Below, piece by piece: positions 15,005-21,914 of a stretch of 27,420 nucleotides of DNA. Location: positions 1 to 27,420 of the forward strand of contig JBAZTO010000052.1 of the NCBI GenBank assembly GCA_041661865.1, written 5' to 3'. Each line of letters opens with the position of its first letter. Position 1 is the first letter of the stretch. A program made the position numbers and the translations under genes. The notes beneath the pieces are model-generated. The model ran no database searches. It was not told where the DNA came from and saw only the letters and a list, made by a program, of their open reading frames with translations. The DNA comes from JBAZTO01 sp041661865 (GTDB taxonomy: Bacteria; Planctomycetota; Phycisphaerae; SM23-33).

Positions 15005-15195
15005 CTTTGCTCCCCGTGCTGTTGACTGATGTTGAGCCGCTGGGCCAGGTCCTGATCGTCAGGACAAATGGCCAAGGCCACCGGAATGAAGCGGGCGGTC
15101 AGATCGTGCAGCAGAATCCGCCCATCCGGACCAAACGTAATTGTAATGTCCGGAGTGGGTAAAGTGCTATCTTTCTCAGGTGGCTGTGGGCTCAT
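15001..15195 (-). CDS. Small DUF2997-like protein
   Basis: This 64-residue protein overlaps the end of the radical SAM gene by 20 bp and overlaps the ATPase start as ATGA, so its translation is tied to both. No signal or membrane segment is present. After a Pro-rich start, PDITITFGPDGRILLHDLT matches the N-terminal hairpin of the DUF2997 protein at 12697 (FDITIGKDGKLKIHV), while the C-terminal part (VALAICPDDQDLAQRL) is shorter and lacks the EYYDP motif. It may be a diverged paralogue in the same module. Its role is unknown. Confidence 0.7.
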   Translation of the reverse strand: MSPQPPEKDSTLPTPDITITFGPDGRILLHDLTARFIPVALAICPDDQDLAQRLNISQQHGEQR

Positions 15196-16153
15196 ATTCT
15201 CGAACTCCCGACTGTTTGATTATGTCCCCAGCGGCGGAAATTTCCGCGCCGCTGACCAGACGATTGAGCTGGCTCTCGCCGCTGCGCCAACCCTGTGTGT
15301 AAGAATACATCACGCGCAACGGCACATCGGGCAGGTTCCGGGCCATCCACGTTGCCACCGGCCGCAGGCAGCACTCCACGTGGCCGGGCAACAGCAGGTG
15401 TCGCACAAGCAATCTGCCTTGGCTGGATGCCTGCTGAAGATTGCGGGTTACGACGGCGGTGTAATTGCCCACGCCTGCGATCCGACTGGCGCAATTATCA
15501 TTGCCGAACTTGAAGTCCGCTAGGTAAAGCGAGATTATCCCATCCAGCCAGCCCAGCACCATTGGCGTCATGTACATGTTGGAGTTCAGCACCAGCGGGA
15601 GGGGAATTGCATCGGCCGCCATTTCGAGAATGGTGTGGACGTGAAGGCTTGGCTCGCCCCCGACCAGATTGAGCGTCTGTGCCCCTTGGGCCGCGGCGTT
15701 GCGAGCCATCGTTCTCAAGAATTCCGCATCAGCGGGCACGCCGCCGGCCTCCAGACATTGCGGTGCCTGGATGCAGGAGTCGCATCGGAAATTACAGCCG
15801 GAGAAATAGGCCATGTAGCTGGGGAGCAGTTCAATCTCTTCGGCGTAGCTGATGTAATGCCGATAGACGTGCGACGCAACGCCCACCCCGCACACGCCCT
15901 CCTGCCCCTGACGGCGGTCAACTCTGCAGCGGCGCTCACAGAATTCGCAACAGGACAACATCTCCGTGGCTTGGAGGATACGATCGCCCAATGCGCCTTT
16001 ATCAAGCACCATAGACAAAGCTCCGTGCGAGGCAAGGACACACGCTCGGCAGCGTCCTGGCCTCCTAGGGCCGGTTGGTGTTGGAGCATTTCGAGGAGCC
16101 CAACGTCCGCTCCGTCCACTCCCGGTGACCTGCTCTCGCGGTGCGTCCGTCAT
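15176..16153 (-). CDS. Radical SAM protein related to PflA-type activating enzymes (COG1313-like)
   Basis: The 325-residue protein uses the ATG at 16153, which overlaps the upstream TPR stop as ATGA; the open frame extends 24 codons further, into that gene. CNFRCDSC (C120, C124, C127) is the CxxxCxxC motif that binds the 4Fe-4S cluster and S-adenosylmethionine. Ahead of it C69, C72, C76 and C88 form the CxxCxxxC...C pattern (CEFCERRCRVDRRQGQEGVC) of the PflX/COG1313 group. Downstream are the GGEPSLH motif (binding to the SAM amino group) and LRVMYSYTQGW near the end. The substrate is unknown. Its coupling to TPR and ATPase genes suggests it modifies a partner in this array or a protein the machine handles; that is inference. 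Confidence 0.85.
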   Translation of the reverse strand: MTDAPREQVTGSGRSGRWAPRNAPTPTGPRRPGRCRACVLASHGALSMVLDKGALGDRILQATEMLSCCEFCERRCRVDRRQGQEGVCGVGVASHVYRHYISYAEEIELLPSYMAYFSGCNFRCDSCIQAPQCLEAGGVPADAEFLRTMARNAAAQGAQTLNLVGGEPSLHVHTILEMAADAIPLPLVLNSNMYMTPMVLGWLDGIISLYLADFKFGNDNCASRIAGVGNYTAVVTRNLQQASSQGRLLVRHLLLPGHVECCLRPVATWMARNLPDVPLRVMYSYTQGWRSGESQLNRLVSGAEISAAGDIIKQSGVREYEPTAT

Positions 16154-16764
16154 TCTGCCGCCTTTGTCGTGGCGCTCCGAGCCGGCCCCATCAGTGCCAG
16201 TTGCTGTCTGGCCCAGTCGGTCCATTCGGGGCGCGTGTCTTTGAGGACGATGTCGTTGAGCAAGGCGCGGGTCTTTTCGTCCTTGCGATTCTGGCGGACG
16301 TAGATACTGGCCAAGTTGGTGATCGCGTCCACGCAGTCGTCATCCAGGGCCAAGGCCTCTTCGAAGTTCCGGGCAGCTTCGTCGCGTCGGCCCACCGCCT
16401 CGAAGACCATGCCTAGATTGTTCTTGGGCTCGGCCTTGGTGGGCATGAGCTTGGCGGCGTACTGGAACTCCCAGGCCGCCAGGTAGTATTTCTGCTGCTG
16501 GTAGTAGACCATGCCCAGGTTGTTATGGGCGGGGCCAAAGAAGGCGTCGGCCGTCAGCGCCATTTTCAACTCACGTTCAGCGGCTGGCAGTTGGTCTTGC
16601 TTAATCAGCTTGGCGGCCTTGGCGCAAAGTTCGCTGGCCAGGTCGCTATTGCGATGGTCGCCACTGACGGGTGTTTCATACTCTTTGGCTTTCATGGCAT
16701 CGGGTTCTTGGCATCCACAGGCCAGAGCCGCCCAAGCCAGGATAATCAGCGTTCGTCCGTGCAT
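16150..16764 (-). CDS. TPR lipoprotein, possible pilotin-like scaffold
   Basis: I chose the ATG at 16764, nine bases after AAAGGAG; a GTG two codons earlier is possible. The 204-residue protein has a short signal ending LACGC, with Cys18 as likely lipid site. TPR-like helices follow: a first at about 40-70, then FGPAHNNLGMVYYQQQKYYLAAWEF, PKNNLGMVFEAVGRRDEAARNFEEAL and DAITNLASIYVRQNRKDEKTRALL. An outer-membrane or periplasmic TPR lipoprotein in a secretion operon resembles PilF/PilW or TadD in kind, proteins that help secretin assembly or pilus stability. This one directly follows the GspM-like gene, which favours such a role. No close family is named. Confidence 0.8.
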   Translation of the reverse strand: MHGRTLIILAWAALACGCQEPDAMKAKEYETPVSGDHRNSDLASELCAKAAKLIKQDQLPAAERELKMALTADAFFGPAHNNLGMVYYQQQKYYLAAWEFQYAAKLMPTKAEPKNNLGMVFEAVGRRDEAARNFEEALALDDDCVDAITNLASIYVRQNRKDEKTRALLNDIVLKDTRPEWTDWARQQLALMGPARSATTKAAE

Positions 16765-16770
16765 TCTCAC

Positions 16771-17292
16771 TCACTCCTTTGCAGTCTGGGGCTCATAGAT
16801 CAAGTACGTCATCACGACATCGGCCGACCAAAGGCCGCTGCCGTCGGTGGCTTCGGCGGCGTTGAGCCGAATGTTCCGGGTGTTCAGACCCAACTCGCCG
16901 CTTTCCAGCGCGAAGGTCATCTTGACCAATTGATCGAGTCTTATATTCCGTAGAGTAACGGCGATGGGCTTTTCTTTATAGGCACTGTCGCCTAGTCGTT
17001 GGGGCGGTTCGGGGCTGATCCGCAGAAGCTGTTCAGACGCAATGCCGGCGGATTGGGCCGCCATTTCGATGGCGCTGGCCGTTTCGCCGGACTGCCGTTC
17101 CCGGTCAGCGGCCATCGCCGGACGTTTGCGAAGGGTTTCAATCCTGGCCGCGGTAGAGCGGCATTCGTGAAGGTCCTCTCTGGCGGCCAAGGCTGCCTCT
17201 CGCCTGGACGCCATCTGTCCGTAACTCCAGATGGCGGTGACCCCTAGCACTGAGGCCAGCAAGAGGGTCAGAAGTTTGGCGCGACTCTTCAT
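16771..17292 (-). CDS. GspM/PilO-like inner-membrane protein
   Basis: The 173-residue protein has a basic start, one membrane helix (residues 6-25, LLTLLLASVLGVTAIWSY), a coiled-coil-like region rich in Arg, Ala and Glu to about residue 75, and a periplasmic domain with the strand pattern of the GspM/PilO ferredoxin-like fold (KPIAVTLRNIRLDQLVKMTFALE). Sequence identity to GspM is weak, as usual, and the call rests on layout and position directly after the GspL-like gene. GGGAGG precedes the ATG, which overlaps the stop of the GspL gene as ATGA. In the assembly platform GspM binds GspL. Confidence 0.7.
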   Translation of the reverse strand: MKSRAKLLTLLLASVLGVTAIWSYGQMASRREAALAAREDLHECRSTAARIETLRKRPAMAADRERQSGETASAIEMAAQSAGIASEQLLRISPEPPQRLGDSAYKEKPIAVTLRNIRLDQLVKMTFALESGELGLNTRNIRLNAAEATDGSGLWSADVVMTYLIYEPQTAKE

Positions 17293-18638
17293 CGTACACC
17301 TCCCGCCACAGAGGCCGGTGGGGGGTTACCCGTCAAGGTGAAGGATACGCCGCCCTTTGGAAGGTTTTCGCTACGGGGCGGCTCCACCGCGAATCCACCT
17401 TGTTTGAGGCTGATGGCGAGGGTCTCTGCATCGCTGTGATTTCGGCCCTGGCCTTCCAGGATCAGCGTTAGCGGCTGGATCTGAAGGGAAGTCAGGCGGA
17501 ATCGCAACCCCTGCGGCAGGCCGCTGACTAGCCTGCGCAGCGTTTCGAGGGCACTGGCCTGCCGGGGCATCTGTCCGCCTGCGCCGGCCATGCCGGAAAG
17601 ACGTGACAGTTCGCTGCGCATGCGGCTTGCGACGCTGAGGGGAAGTTGCTGGTTAGGATAGAGCCGCTTGAACTCCGCGGCCTGCTGTCGCTGGTGATCC
17701 TCAAGCATCGCAGAGTAGCGGGCCGCTCGCCATTGCAGGCCGACAGTCAAGACCATCAGGAATGCCAAGGCCGAGGCCACGGTGGCTCGCAGCCATGGTC
17801 GGACCGGCTCCCACGGACTCTGTGATGCAAGCGAACCTCGTTTCAGGTCGACCCATCCGGCGGTTTTTCCAGAAGCGATGGCTGCGGCCGACCGTGCCGC
17901 CGCATGGGGGAGGTCGAACTCCTCCTTGTTGTCCATATTCGCCGACACGTTCTCCCTCAACTGATCGATCGCATCCCGCGGGACGGCCCCGATGGTGGCG
18001 ACGGTGGGGGCCGCATCAGCCAATGGACGAGCCAGCAGATCGTACTGGATGCATTGGAGAATCTGGCAGCTCGCGGTTGAGTACCATGTGGCCGGGCGCT
18101 GGCCGTCCATGCGAAACACTTCTGCCCGCCCGGCGTTGTCCATGACGATGTAGTCACTGGCCCGTCGATTATCCCGGCAGCAGTCCCATAAGGCCAGCAG
18201 CACGATGGGGCAGATGGCCAATATATGCACACTCACGGCTGCTATCTGCTCCAATACCGGCGCCAGTCGCTCATTGTGGACGCCGATGCCCAACGCCTTG
18301 CCTGATGAAGTGAGGATGAAATCCGCCGTTACCCGCTCGGCCTCTATGGGCATCTGCTCTTCAAGCCGATAGAGCATCGCGGTGAGTCGGTCTTTTCGGG
18401 GCAAGTCGGCGAAATCGATAGCCGCGGACAGGACTATATCGGACGGCAGGCCTATGACGATTGGGACTTCGCGGCAACCCCAGGAAGTCAAGACTTCGAC
18501 CAGCTGGGAAGCAGCCTTGGCGGAACCCTCTTGGCCGATCACGGGGATATCGTGCGAATCCACCTGTCCGCCGCCGCATCGCAGCAACTGCCAATGATCC
18601 TTGTATACGGTCAGGAGTATAGCCACGGATGGAGTCAT
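17289..18638 (-). CDS. GspL-like assembly platform protein (PilM/PilN-type)
   Basis: The 449-residue protein has a cytoplasmic N-terminal domain of about 290 residues with an actin-like look (VAILLTVYKDHWQLL at the start, VIGLPSDIVLSAAIDFADLP, DYIVMDNAGRAEVF in the middle), one membrane helix at about 291-311 (ATVASALAFLMVLTVGLQW), and a periplasmic tail with a ferredoxin-like pattern (LRFRLTSLQIQPLTLILEGQG and on). This is the GspL layout, equal to PilM plus PilN. GspL recruits the GspE ATPase and joins GspM and GspF. The start has AGGAGG upstream and overlaps the previous stop as ATGA. The middle part is more divergent than usual, so the name rests on layout and neighbours. Confidence 0.75.
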   Translation of the reverse strand: MTPSVAILLTVYKDHWQLLRCGGGQVDSHDIPVIGQEGSAKAASQLVEVLTSWGCREVPIVIGLPSDIVLSAAIDFADLPRKDRLTAMLYRLEEQMPIEAERVTADFILTSSGKALGIGVHNERLAPVLEQIAAVSVHILAICPIVLLALWDCCRDNRRASDYIVMDNAGRAEVFRMDGQRPATWYSTASCQILQCIQYDLLARPLADAAPTVATIGAVPRDAIDQLRENVSANMDNKEEFDLPHAAARSAAAIASGKTAGWVDLKRGSLASQSPWEPVRPWLRATVASALAFLMVLTVGLQWRAARYSAMLEDHQRQQAAEFKRLYPNQQLPLSVASRMRSELSRLSGMAGAGGQMPRQASALETLRRLVSGLPQGLRFRLTSLQIQPLTLILEGQGRNHSDAETLAISLKQGGFAVEPPRSENLPKGGVSFTLTGNPPPASVAGGVR

Positions 18639-19126
18639 TGACCCTCCTGAGCAGCCAATGTCATTGTGACCTCTTGTCCGCCTTGGCGCAGACGCACGCT
18701 GCCGGCAGTGATTGCGATTACCTCCGCCCCTTCGATCGTCTCGCCGACTCGTACCACCTTGATAGCCCCTTGTGGCGTGATGAAGAAAGCGCAGACGTAG
18801 CCGGGTTCGTTGGCGGTCCCGGTTAATCGCATATTGAGCTTGGGTGGCGGAACATCGGGAACGGCCGGCGCCTTAGGGGGGGGGGGATCGAACAGCGGTT
18901 TGGTCAGATCGACTCGGCAAATGGCGTCATAGCTGGTGAAGGGGAGCGGACTGGACGCACGCTGTGTCGCGGGGCCGGTTTTTCCGGCGGCACGCGTCTG
19001 CAACGGGCCGGTTCCGGCCAAAGGCCATGCCAGCGATAGAACGGCGACAAGAACTGTTCCGCCCGCCAGGCTCAGGCTGGCGATTTGCAGCAGGCGTTCT
19101 CGTTGATGGAGCGTTATTTTTACCAT
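18635..19126 (-). CDS. GspC/PilP-like inner-membrane protein
   Basis: The 163-residue protein has one N-terminal membrane helix (about 14-36), a Pro/Ala/Ser linker, the motif CRVDLTKPLFDPPPP near residue 70, and a small beta-rich domain (LNMRLTGTANEPGYVCAFF, then IKVVRVGETIEGAEVIAIT and VRLRQGGQEVTMTL). This order is that of the HR domain of GspC and of PilP, which contact the N0 domain of the secretin GspD. No PDZ or coiled-coil end is present, so it is a short version. It overlaps gspK by 7 bp. A run of eleven C on the coding strand encodes the four prolines. Confidence 0.75.
   Translation of the reverse strand: MVKITLHQRERLLQIASLSLAGGTVLVAVLSLAWPLAGTGPLQTRAAGKTGPATQRASSPLPFTSYDAICRVDLTKPLFDPPPPKAPAVPDVPPPKLNMRLTGTANEPGYVCAFFITPQGAIKVVRVGETIEGAEVIAITAGSVRLRQGGQEVTMTLAAQEGQ
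18876..18886 (-). repeat. Eleven-base homopolymer (C on coding strand)
   Basis: Eleven G in a row on the + strand fall inside the GspC-like gene and encode Pro-Pro-Pro-Pro on the minus strand. Tracts of this length slip easily during replication and sequencing, and one base gained or lost would truncate the protein after about 75 residues. Confidence 0.9.
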
Positions 19127-19962
19127 TCAAAAGCCCACGTCTGAGCATCGCTCTCCGCGGCCATGCGATTACGCACGTAAAGACGATACCAACTGCGCGT
19201 GGGCCCTTGGGCGATCACCCAAAGGCTAAAGCAGTCGGAGCGGTCGGTCAACACAGATCGTACTTTCGCGGCGTCCTGCGCGGTCAACTGGAGCAACCCG
19301 AACACCTCTTCGAGGGTGCAGGAAGGGCGGGCTACGGTCAATTCATGGACTTTCGCGATGTCGGCCTCAGACAATACGTCGGCCAGGGTCGTTTGGAGGA
19401 TTTCGCTCGAGGCCGTCTTGAAGTTCACCCTGCCGCTGCCCCAGCAGGTGACGCGATCGGAAATCGAGGGCTGCAGCCCTGCCCAATCGACAAGTTCACG
19501 CGGGTGACGGTACTCGAACACCTCGTGCCAGCTTTGGCGGATCCTGCCTGCGCCGCTTCCTTGAGCATAGGCGATCGGCCTGAGCTGTGCCTGTAGCCTC
19601 GTCAGTATCGACAGGGCGTCGCTGTCGCCGTACCGTGCCGCCAGCATGTTGACGTTGGCCTTGGCCTGCTCATCAGCCAAGACCAGATGGAAGGATAGGT
19701 TGCCGAGCTTGAGGGTCTTGTGGAGGCAGGGCAAGGGTTCACCGGATTCCGGCGCCACAAGTTCCGACTGAGGCGAAGCCATGCAAAGCTGTCGTAAGCT
19801 GAGGGTTCCCCAGCGGAGCTGTAGGTTCTGCATGGCAGTCCCCGCGTCCATTACCTCGCGGCTGGAGCGGCGGATTGTCGCGGCCAGGACGGTCGAGGCA
19901 ATTACAAGGATTGCCAGCACCATCAAGAGGATGAAGCCCGATCTATTGCTTATTGTCGCCAT
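19120..19962 (-). CDS. gspK: Type II secretion minor pseudopilin GspK
   Basis: I chose the ATG at 19962 because the prepilin leader (MATISNRSG) and the hydrophobic segment GFILLMVLAILVIASTVLAA start there; the frame extends 41 codons further upstream inside gspJ, which I reject. The 280-residue protein is longer than other pseudopilins, as GspK is, and lacks the Glu5 that the others have, also typical. The soluble part has the alpha-rich domain (NVNMLAARYGDSDALSILTRLQ, HPRELVDW, VNFKTASSEILQTTL). GspK caps the pseudopilus with GspI and GspJ and lies after gspJ with 1 bp between stop and start. Confidence 0.85.
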   Translation of the reverse strand: MATISNRSGFILLMVLAILVIASTVLAATIRRSSREVMDAGTAMQNLQLRWGTLSLRQLCMASPQSELVAPESGEPLPCLHKTLKLGNLSFHLVLADEQAKANVNMLAARYGDSDALSILTRLQAQLRPIAYAQGSGAGRIRQSWHEVFEYRHPRELVDWAGLQPSISDRVTCWGSGRVNFKTASSEILQTTLADVLSEADIAKVHELTVARPSCTLEEVFGLLQLTAQDAAKVRSVLTDRSDCFSLWVIAQGPTRSWYRLYVRNRMAAESDAQTWAFEW

Positions 19963-19963
19963 C

Positions 19964-20506
19964 TCACCGTGTCTGAAACGTAAGGGCCTGAACGGGTTCC
20001 CCCTCCCCGCCTGATCGCACCACCACTGCCAATAAGCTGGGGGTTGCTCGCCAGCCGTTGGGATCCGCCGGCGTTGCGAGGTCAATGGGCACCTTTATCT
20101 CCACAGAGGTTATCGCCGGCGACATCGCGGTAATCTGCAATGTCCCGCCGGTAATTCGTTGAAGTCTGATCAGCCACTGGACTCCGTTGATCGGCCGGAC
20201 AGCGTACGCGACGGTCGTATCCAGATGCCGCAGCTCTGCGCCTTGCCCTTCCAGGGCCGCTAGCGTTCTGAGTTCAAAGCCGTTGGCGGTGTTGCGGAAC
20301 CATTGAGCGTGTGTCAGGTCCACGGTCAATATATTCCGTAGGCCGGCACGAAGTGCTTCATGCCCATCGCCGGCTCGGGCCCTCAAGTCCGCCTTGGACA
20401 ACCCGGCGGTCACCGTCAGTGCCGCCGCCATTACCGCCGCCGCAATGGCCATTGCCGCCAGCAGTTCGATCAGCGTCATGCCGGAAAGTTTCGTCCTCAT
20501 TGCCAT
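19964..20506 (-). CDS. gspJ: Type II secretion minor pseudopilin GspJ
   Basis: The 180-residue protein has the class III leader KLSG followed by MTLIELLAAMAIAAAVMAAAL, with Glu5 present, so it needs a prepilin peptidase for processing; none is in the window. The soluble domain is beta-rich (ELRTLAALEGQGAELRHLDTTV, WLIRLQRITGG). The order I-J-K and length fit GspJ. Two ATG codons are possible (20506 or 20500); the second overlaps the gspI stop as ATGA. I keep the first. Confidence 0.8.
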   Translation of the reverse strand: MAMRTKLSGMTLIELLAAMAIAAAVMAAALTVTAGLSKADLRARAGDGHEALRAGLRNILTVDLTHAQWFRNTANGFELRTLAALEGQGAELRHLDTTVAYAVRPINGVQWLIRLQRITGGTLQITAMSPAITSVEIKVPIDLATPADPNGWRATPSLLAVVVRSGGEGEPVQALTFQTR

Positions 20507-20970
20507 GCGGTCGCTCGCGTGATTGCAGGATTTGAGGTAGCCGTGTTCGGGTCCAGGCCCTGACGGTTCTTTTTTGCCGGCGGCAGGGCCAGTTCCACTC
20601 TGGCCGAAGGGACTTGATTTGACTCACCGGGAGAAAAGACCTCCACGGACACCGCCTCTCCGCCCAAAGTCGCCACGTCAGCGTTGTCGATTCTCATTGC
20701 TCGCCAACTCCAGCCCGGATGCCCGGGCACATCACCGCCGCCGGTGCGAGGGAATGCATCCCTGTCCATCCACAGGTACTGTAGAAGGCCTTCGGCTGCT
20801 TCCGCCGCCTCAACGTGATCCGCCGCTCGGCGGGTCTGGGCCGTCAGACGCGCGTTGGCCACCACGATGGCCACCAGCAGGATCCCCAGCAGCGCCGAGC
20901 CGGCCAGAACCTCAACGAGCGTCATTCCCGTCGCTCTTGGCGGCAAGGATCTTTTCCACGTAATTGTCAT
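20497..20970 (-). CDS. gspI: Type II secretion minor pseudopilin GspI
   Basis: The ATG at 20970 gives a 15-residue leader (MTITWKRSLPPRATG) before MTLVEVLAGSALLGILLVAIVVA, with Glu5 present. An upstream TTG in the frame (20982) is less likely. The 157-residue length is a little above most GspI proteins. The start lies inside gspH, overlapping it by about 59 bp, more than any other pair in the array. The soluble part includes HVEAAEAAEGLLQYLWMD, like GspI, and WSWRAMRIDNADVATLGGEAVSVEVFSPG. The gene ends 10 bp inside gspJ. Confidence 0.8.
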   Translation of the reverse strand: MTITWKRSLPPRATGMTLVEVLAGSALLGILLVAIVVANARLTAQTRRAADHVEAAEAAEGLLQYLWMDRDAFPRTGGGDVPGHPGWSWRAMRIDNADVATLGGEAVSVEVFSPGESNQVPSARVELALPPAKKNRQGLDPNTATSNPAITRATAWQ

Positions 20971-21421
20971 CGTCTGTCTCAAGCGTTAGTCCCGTCAGAC
21001 CCGCCACCACCAGCCAGGTCTTTCGCTCGGCCGGACCTTCAAGGAGCATCGCATAGCTTGGCGTAAAGCCATGGCTGCCGCAGGGCACGGCCTTGGCCGT
21101 GCCATCCTTGTCGCCCGCGACGGACAACTGACTGATCTGCACGTCGCTGCCCAGCTCCAGCGGCATTCCCGCCGCCTGGCCGTCGGCGCCCGTTCGCTCC
21201 AGTCGCCTGCCGTCAGCGGCCAAGGCCATCTGCACCGGCCTGTCGTTCTGCCGGGCATAAGCACGCGACAACCGGTCGAACTCCGCCACCTGCGCCACGG
21301 CGTCCCTAAACCTCGCCGCCTTCAACGGGCCGTGCCAATTCAGTCCCGCCGCCGCGGCGACGATGCCCAGGATCAGCAGCACCAGCGTCAGCTCGATCAG
21401 ACTGAAGGCACGCCCCTTCAC
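20912..21421 (-). CDS. gspH: Type II secretion minor pseudopilin GspH
   Basis: The start is a GTG at 21421, with AAGGAG within the last codons of gspG eight bases before it. The leader MKGRA is followed by FSLIELTLVLLILGIVAAAA with Glu5 present, so the peptidase would cut after Ala rather than Gly. The soluble domain has the pattern of GspH (FRDAVAQVAEFDRLSRAYARQNDRP, then LERTGADGQ and TLETDDDNYVEKI). The 169-residue length is normal. Its position after gspG with a 5-bp gap is standard. Confidence 0.8.
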   Translation of the reverse strand: MKGRAFSLIELTLVLLILGIVAAAAGLNWHGPLKAARFRDAVAQVAEFDRLSRAYARQNDRPVQMALAADGRRLERTGADGQAAGMPLELGSDVQISQLSVAGDKDGTAKAVPCGSHGFTPSYAMLLEGPAERKTWLVVAGLTGLTLETDDDNYVEKILAAKSDGNDAR

Positions 21422-21426
21422 CGCCG

Positions 21427-21855
21427 TTACTCCTTGAGCTTGTCGCTGCTGATATCGGTGTCGATCCCGGTGCCGCCCTCGCGCCCGTCGGAGCCGTAGC
21501 AGATCACCTCAAAAGGCCCGGTCCGCCCAGGGCAGTTGTATTGATAAGGATGACCCCAGGGATCCACCGGCACGCTCTTTAGGAGTTGCTCAGGCAGTTT
21601 CTCACCCGGCTTGGTCAGAACCTCGATGCCTTCTTCATTGGTCGGATAGCGCCCGTAGGTGGCGTAGAAGGTCTCCAACGCCTGAACCACCGTGGCGATT
21701 TCCTGGCGGGCGGTGTTGGCCTTGGCCTTGTTGAGATAGCCGCGGACATTCAGCGTCACCACGCTGGCCAATAGCCCGATGATCACGATGACCACCATGA
21801 TCTCGACCAGCGAGAAAGCCGCCTGCCGCCGATCAACGCCTGGTCGATGGGGCAT
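21427..21855 (-). CDS. gspG: Type II secretion major pseudopilin GspG
   Basis: The ATG at 21855 gives a 13-residue leader (MPHRPGVDRRQAA) before FSLVEIMVVIVIIGLLASVV, and a 142-residue protein of normal GspG length. A second ATG at 21924 has GGAG upstream within gspF, but the extra 23 residues (LPIADCGLPI and so on) are encoded by a repeat element, so I prefer the shorter form. The soluble part shows AKANTARQEIATVVQALETFY, GRYPTNEEGIEVL, VPVDPWGHPYQYNCPG and the final YGSDGREGGTGIDTDI, the calcium-binding loop typical of GspG. The cleavage Ala at -1 is like that of GspH. This is the main subunit of the pseudopilus. Confidence 0.9.
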   Translation of the reverse strand: MPHRPGVDRRQAAFSLVEIMVVIVIIGLLASVVTLNVRGYLNKAKANTARQEIATVVQALETFYATYGRYPTNEEGIEVLTKPGEKLPEQLLKSVPVDPWGHPYQYNCPGRTGPFEVICYGSDGREGGTGIDTDISSDKLKE

Positions 21856-21866
21856 CGTCCGTGACC

Positions 21867-21914
21867 CGGATTGCCTCTTCTCAATAGGCAATCCGCAATC
21901 GGCAATCGGCAATT
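21867..21914. repeat. Inverted repeat plus 7-bp tandem units between gspF and gspG
   Basis: CGGATTGCCT (21867-21876) and AGGCAATCCG (21886-21895) form a 10-bp perfect stem with a 9-base loop. Next to it three 7-bp units CGCAATC, GGCAATC and GGCAATT run to 21914. Similar units (translated LPIADCGLPI) are, as I recall, dispersed between genes in many Planctomycetes. The element overlaps the very end of gspF. Confidence 0.75.

Noticed and set aside
13046..15025. Plus-strand open frame of 659 codons opposite the AAA+ gene
   Set aside because: The minus strand has full Walker and Arg-finger motifs; the long plus frame is a by-product of GC-rich codon use.
21895..21914. CRISPR-like array from the 7-bp units
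   Set aside because: The units are adjacent, without spacers, and only three in number.
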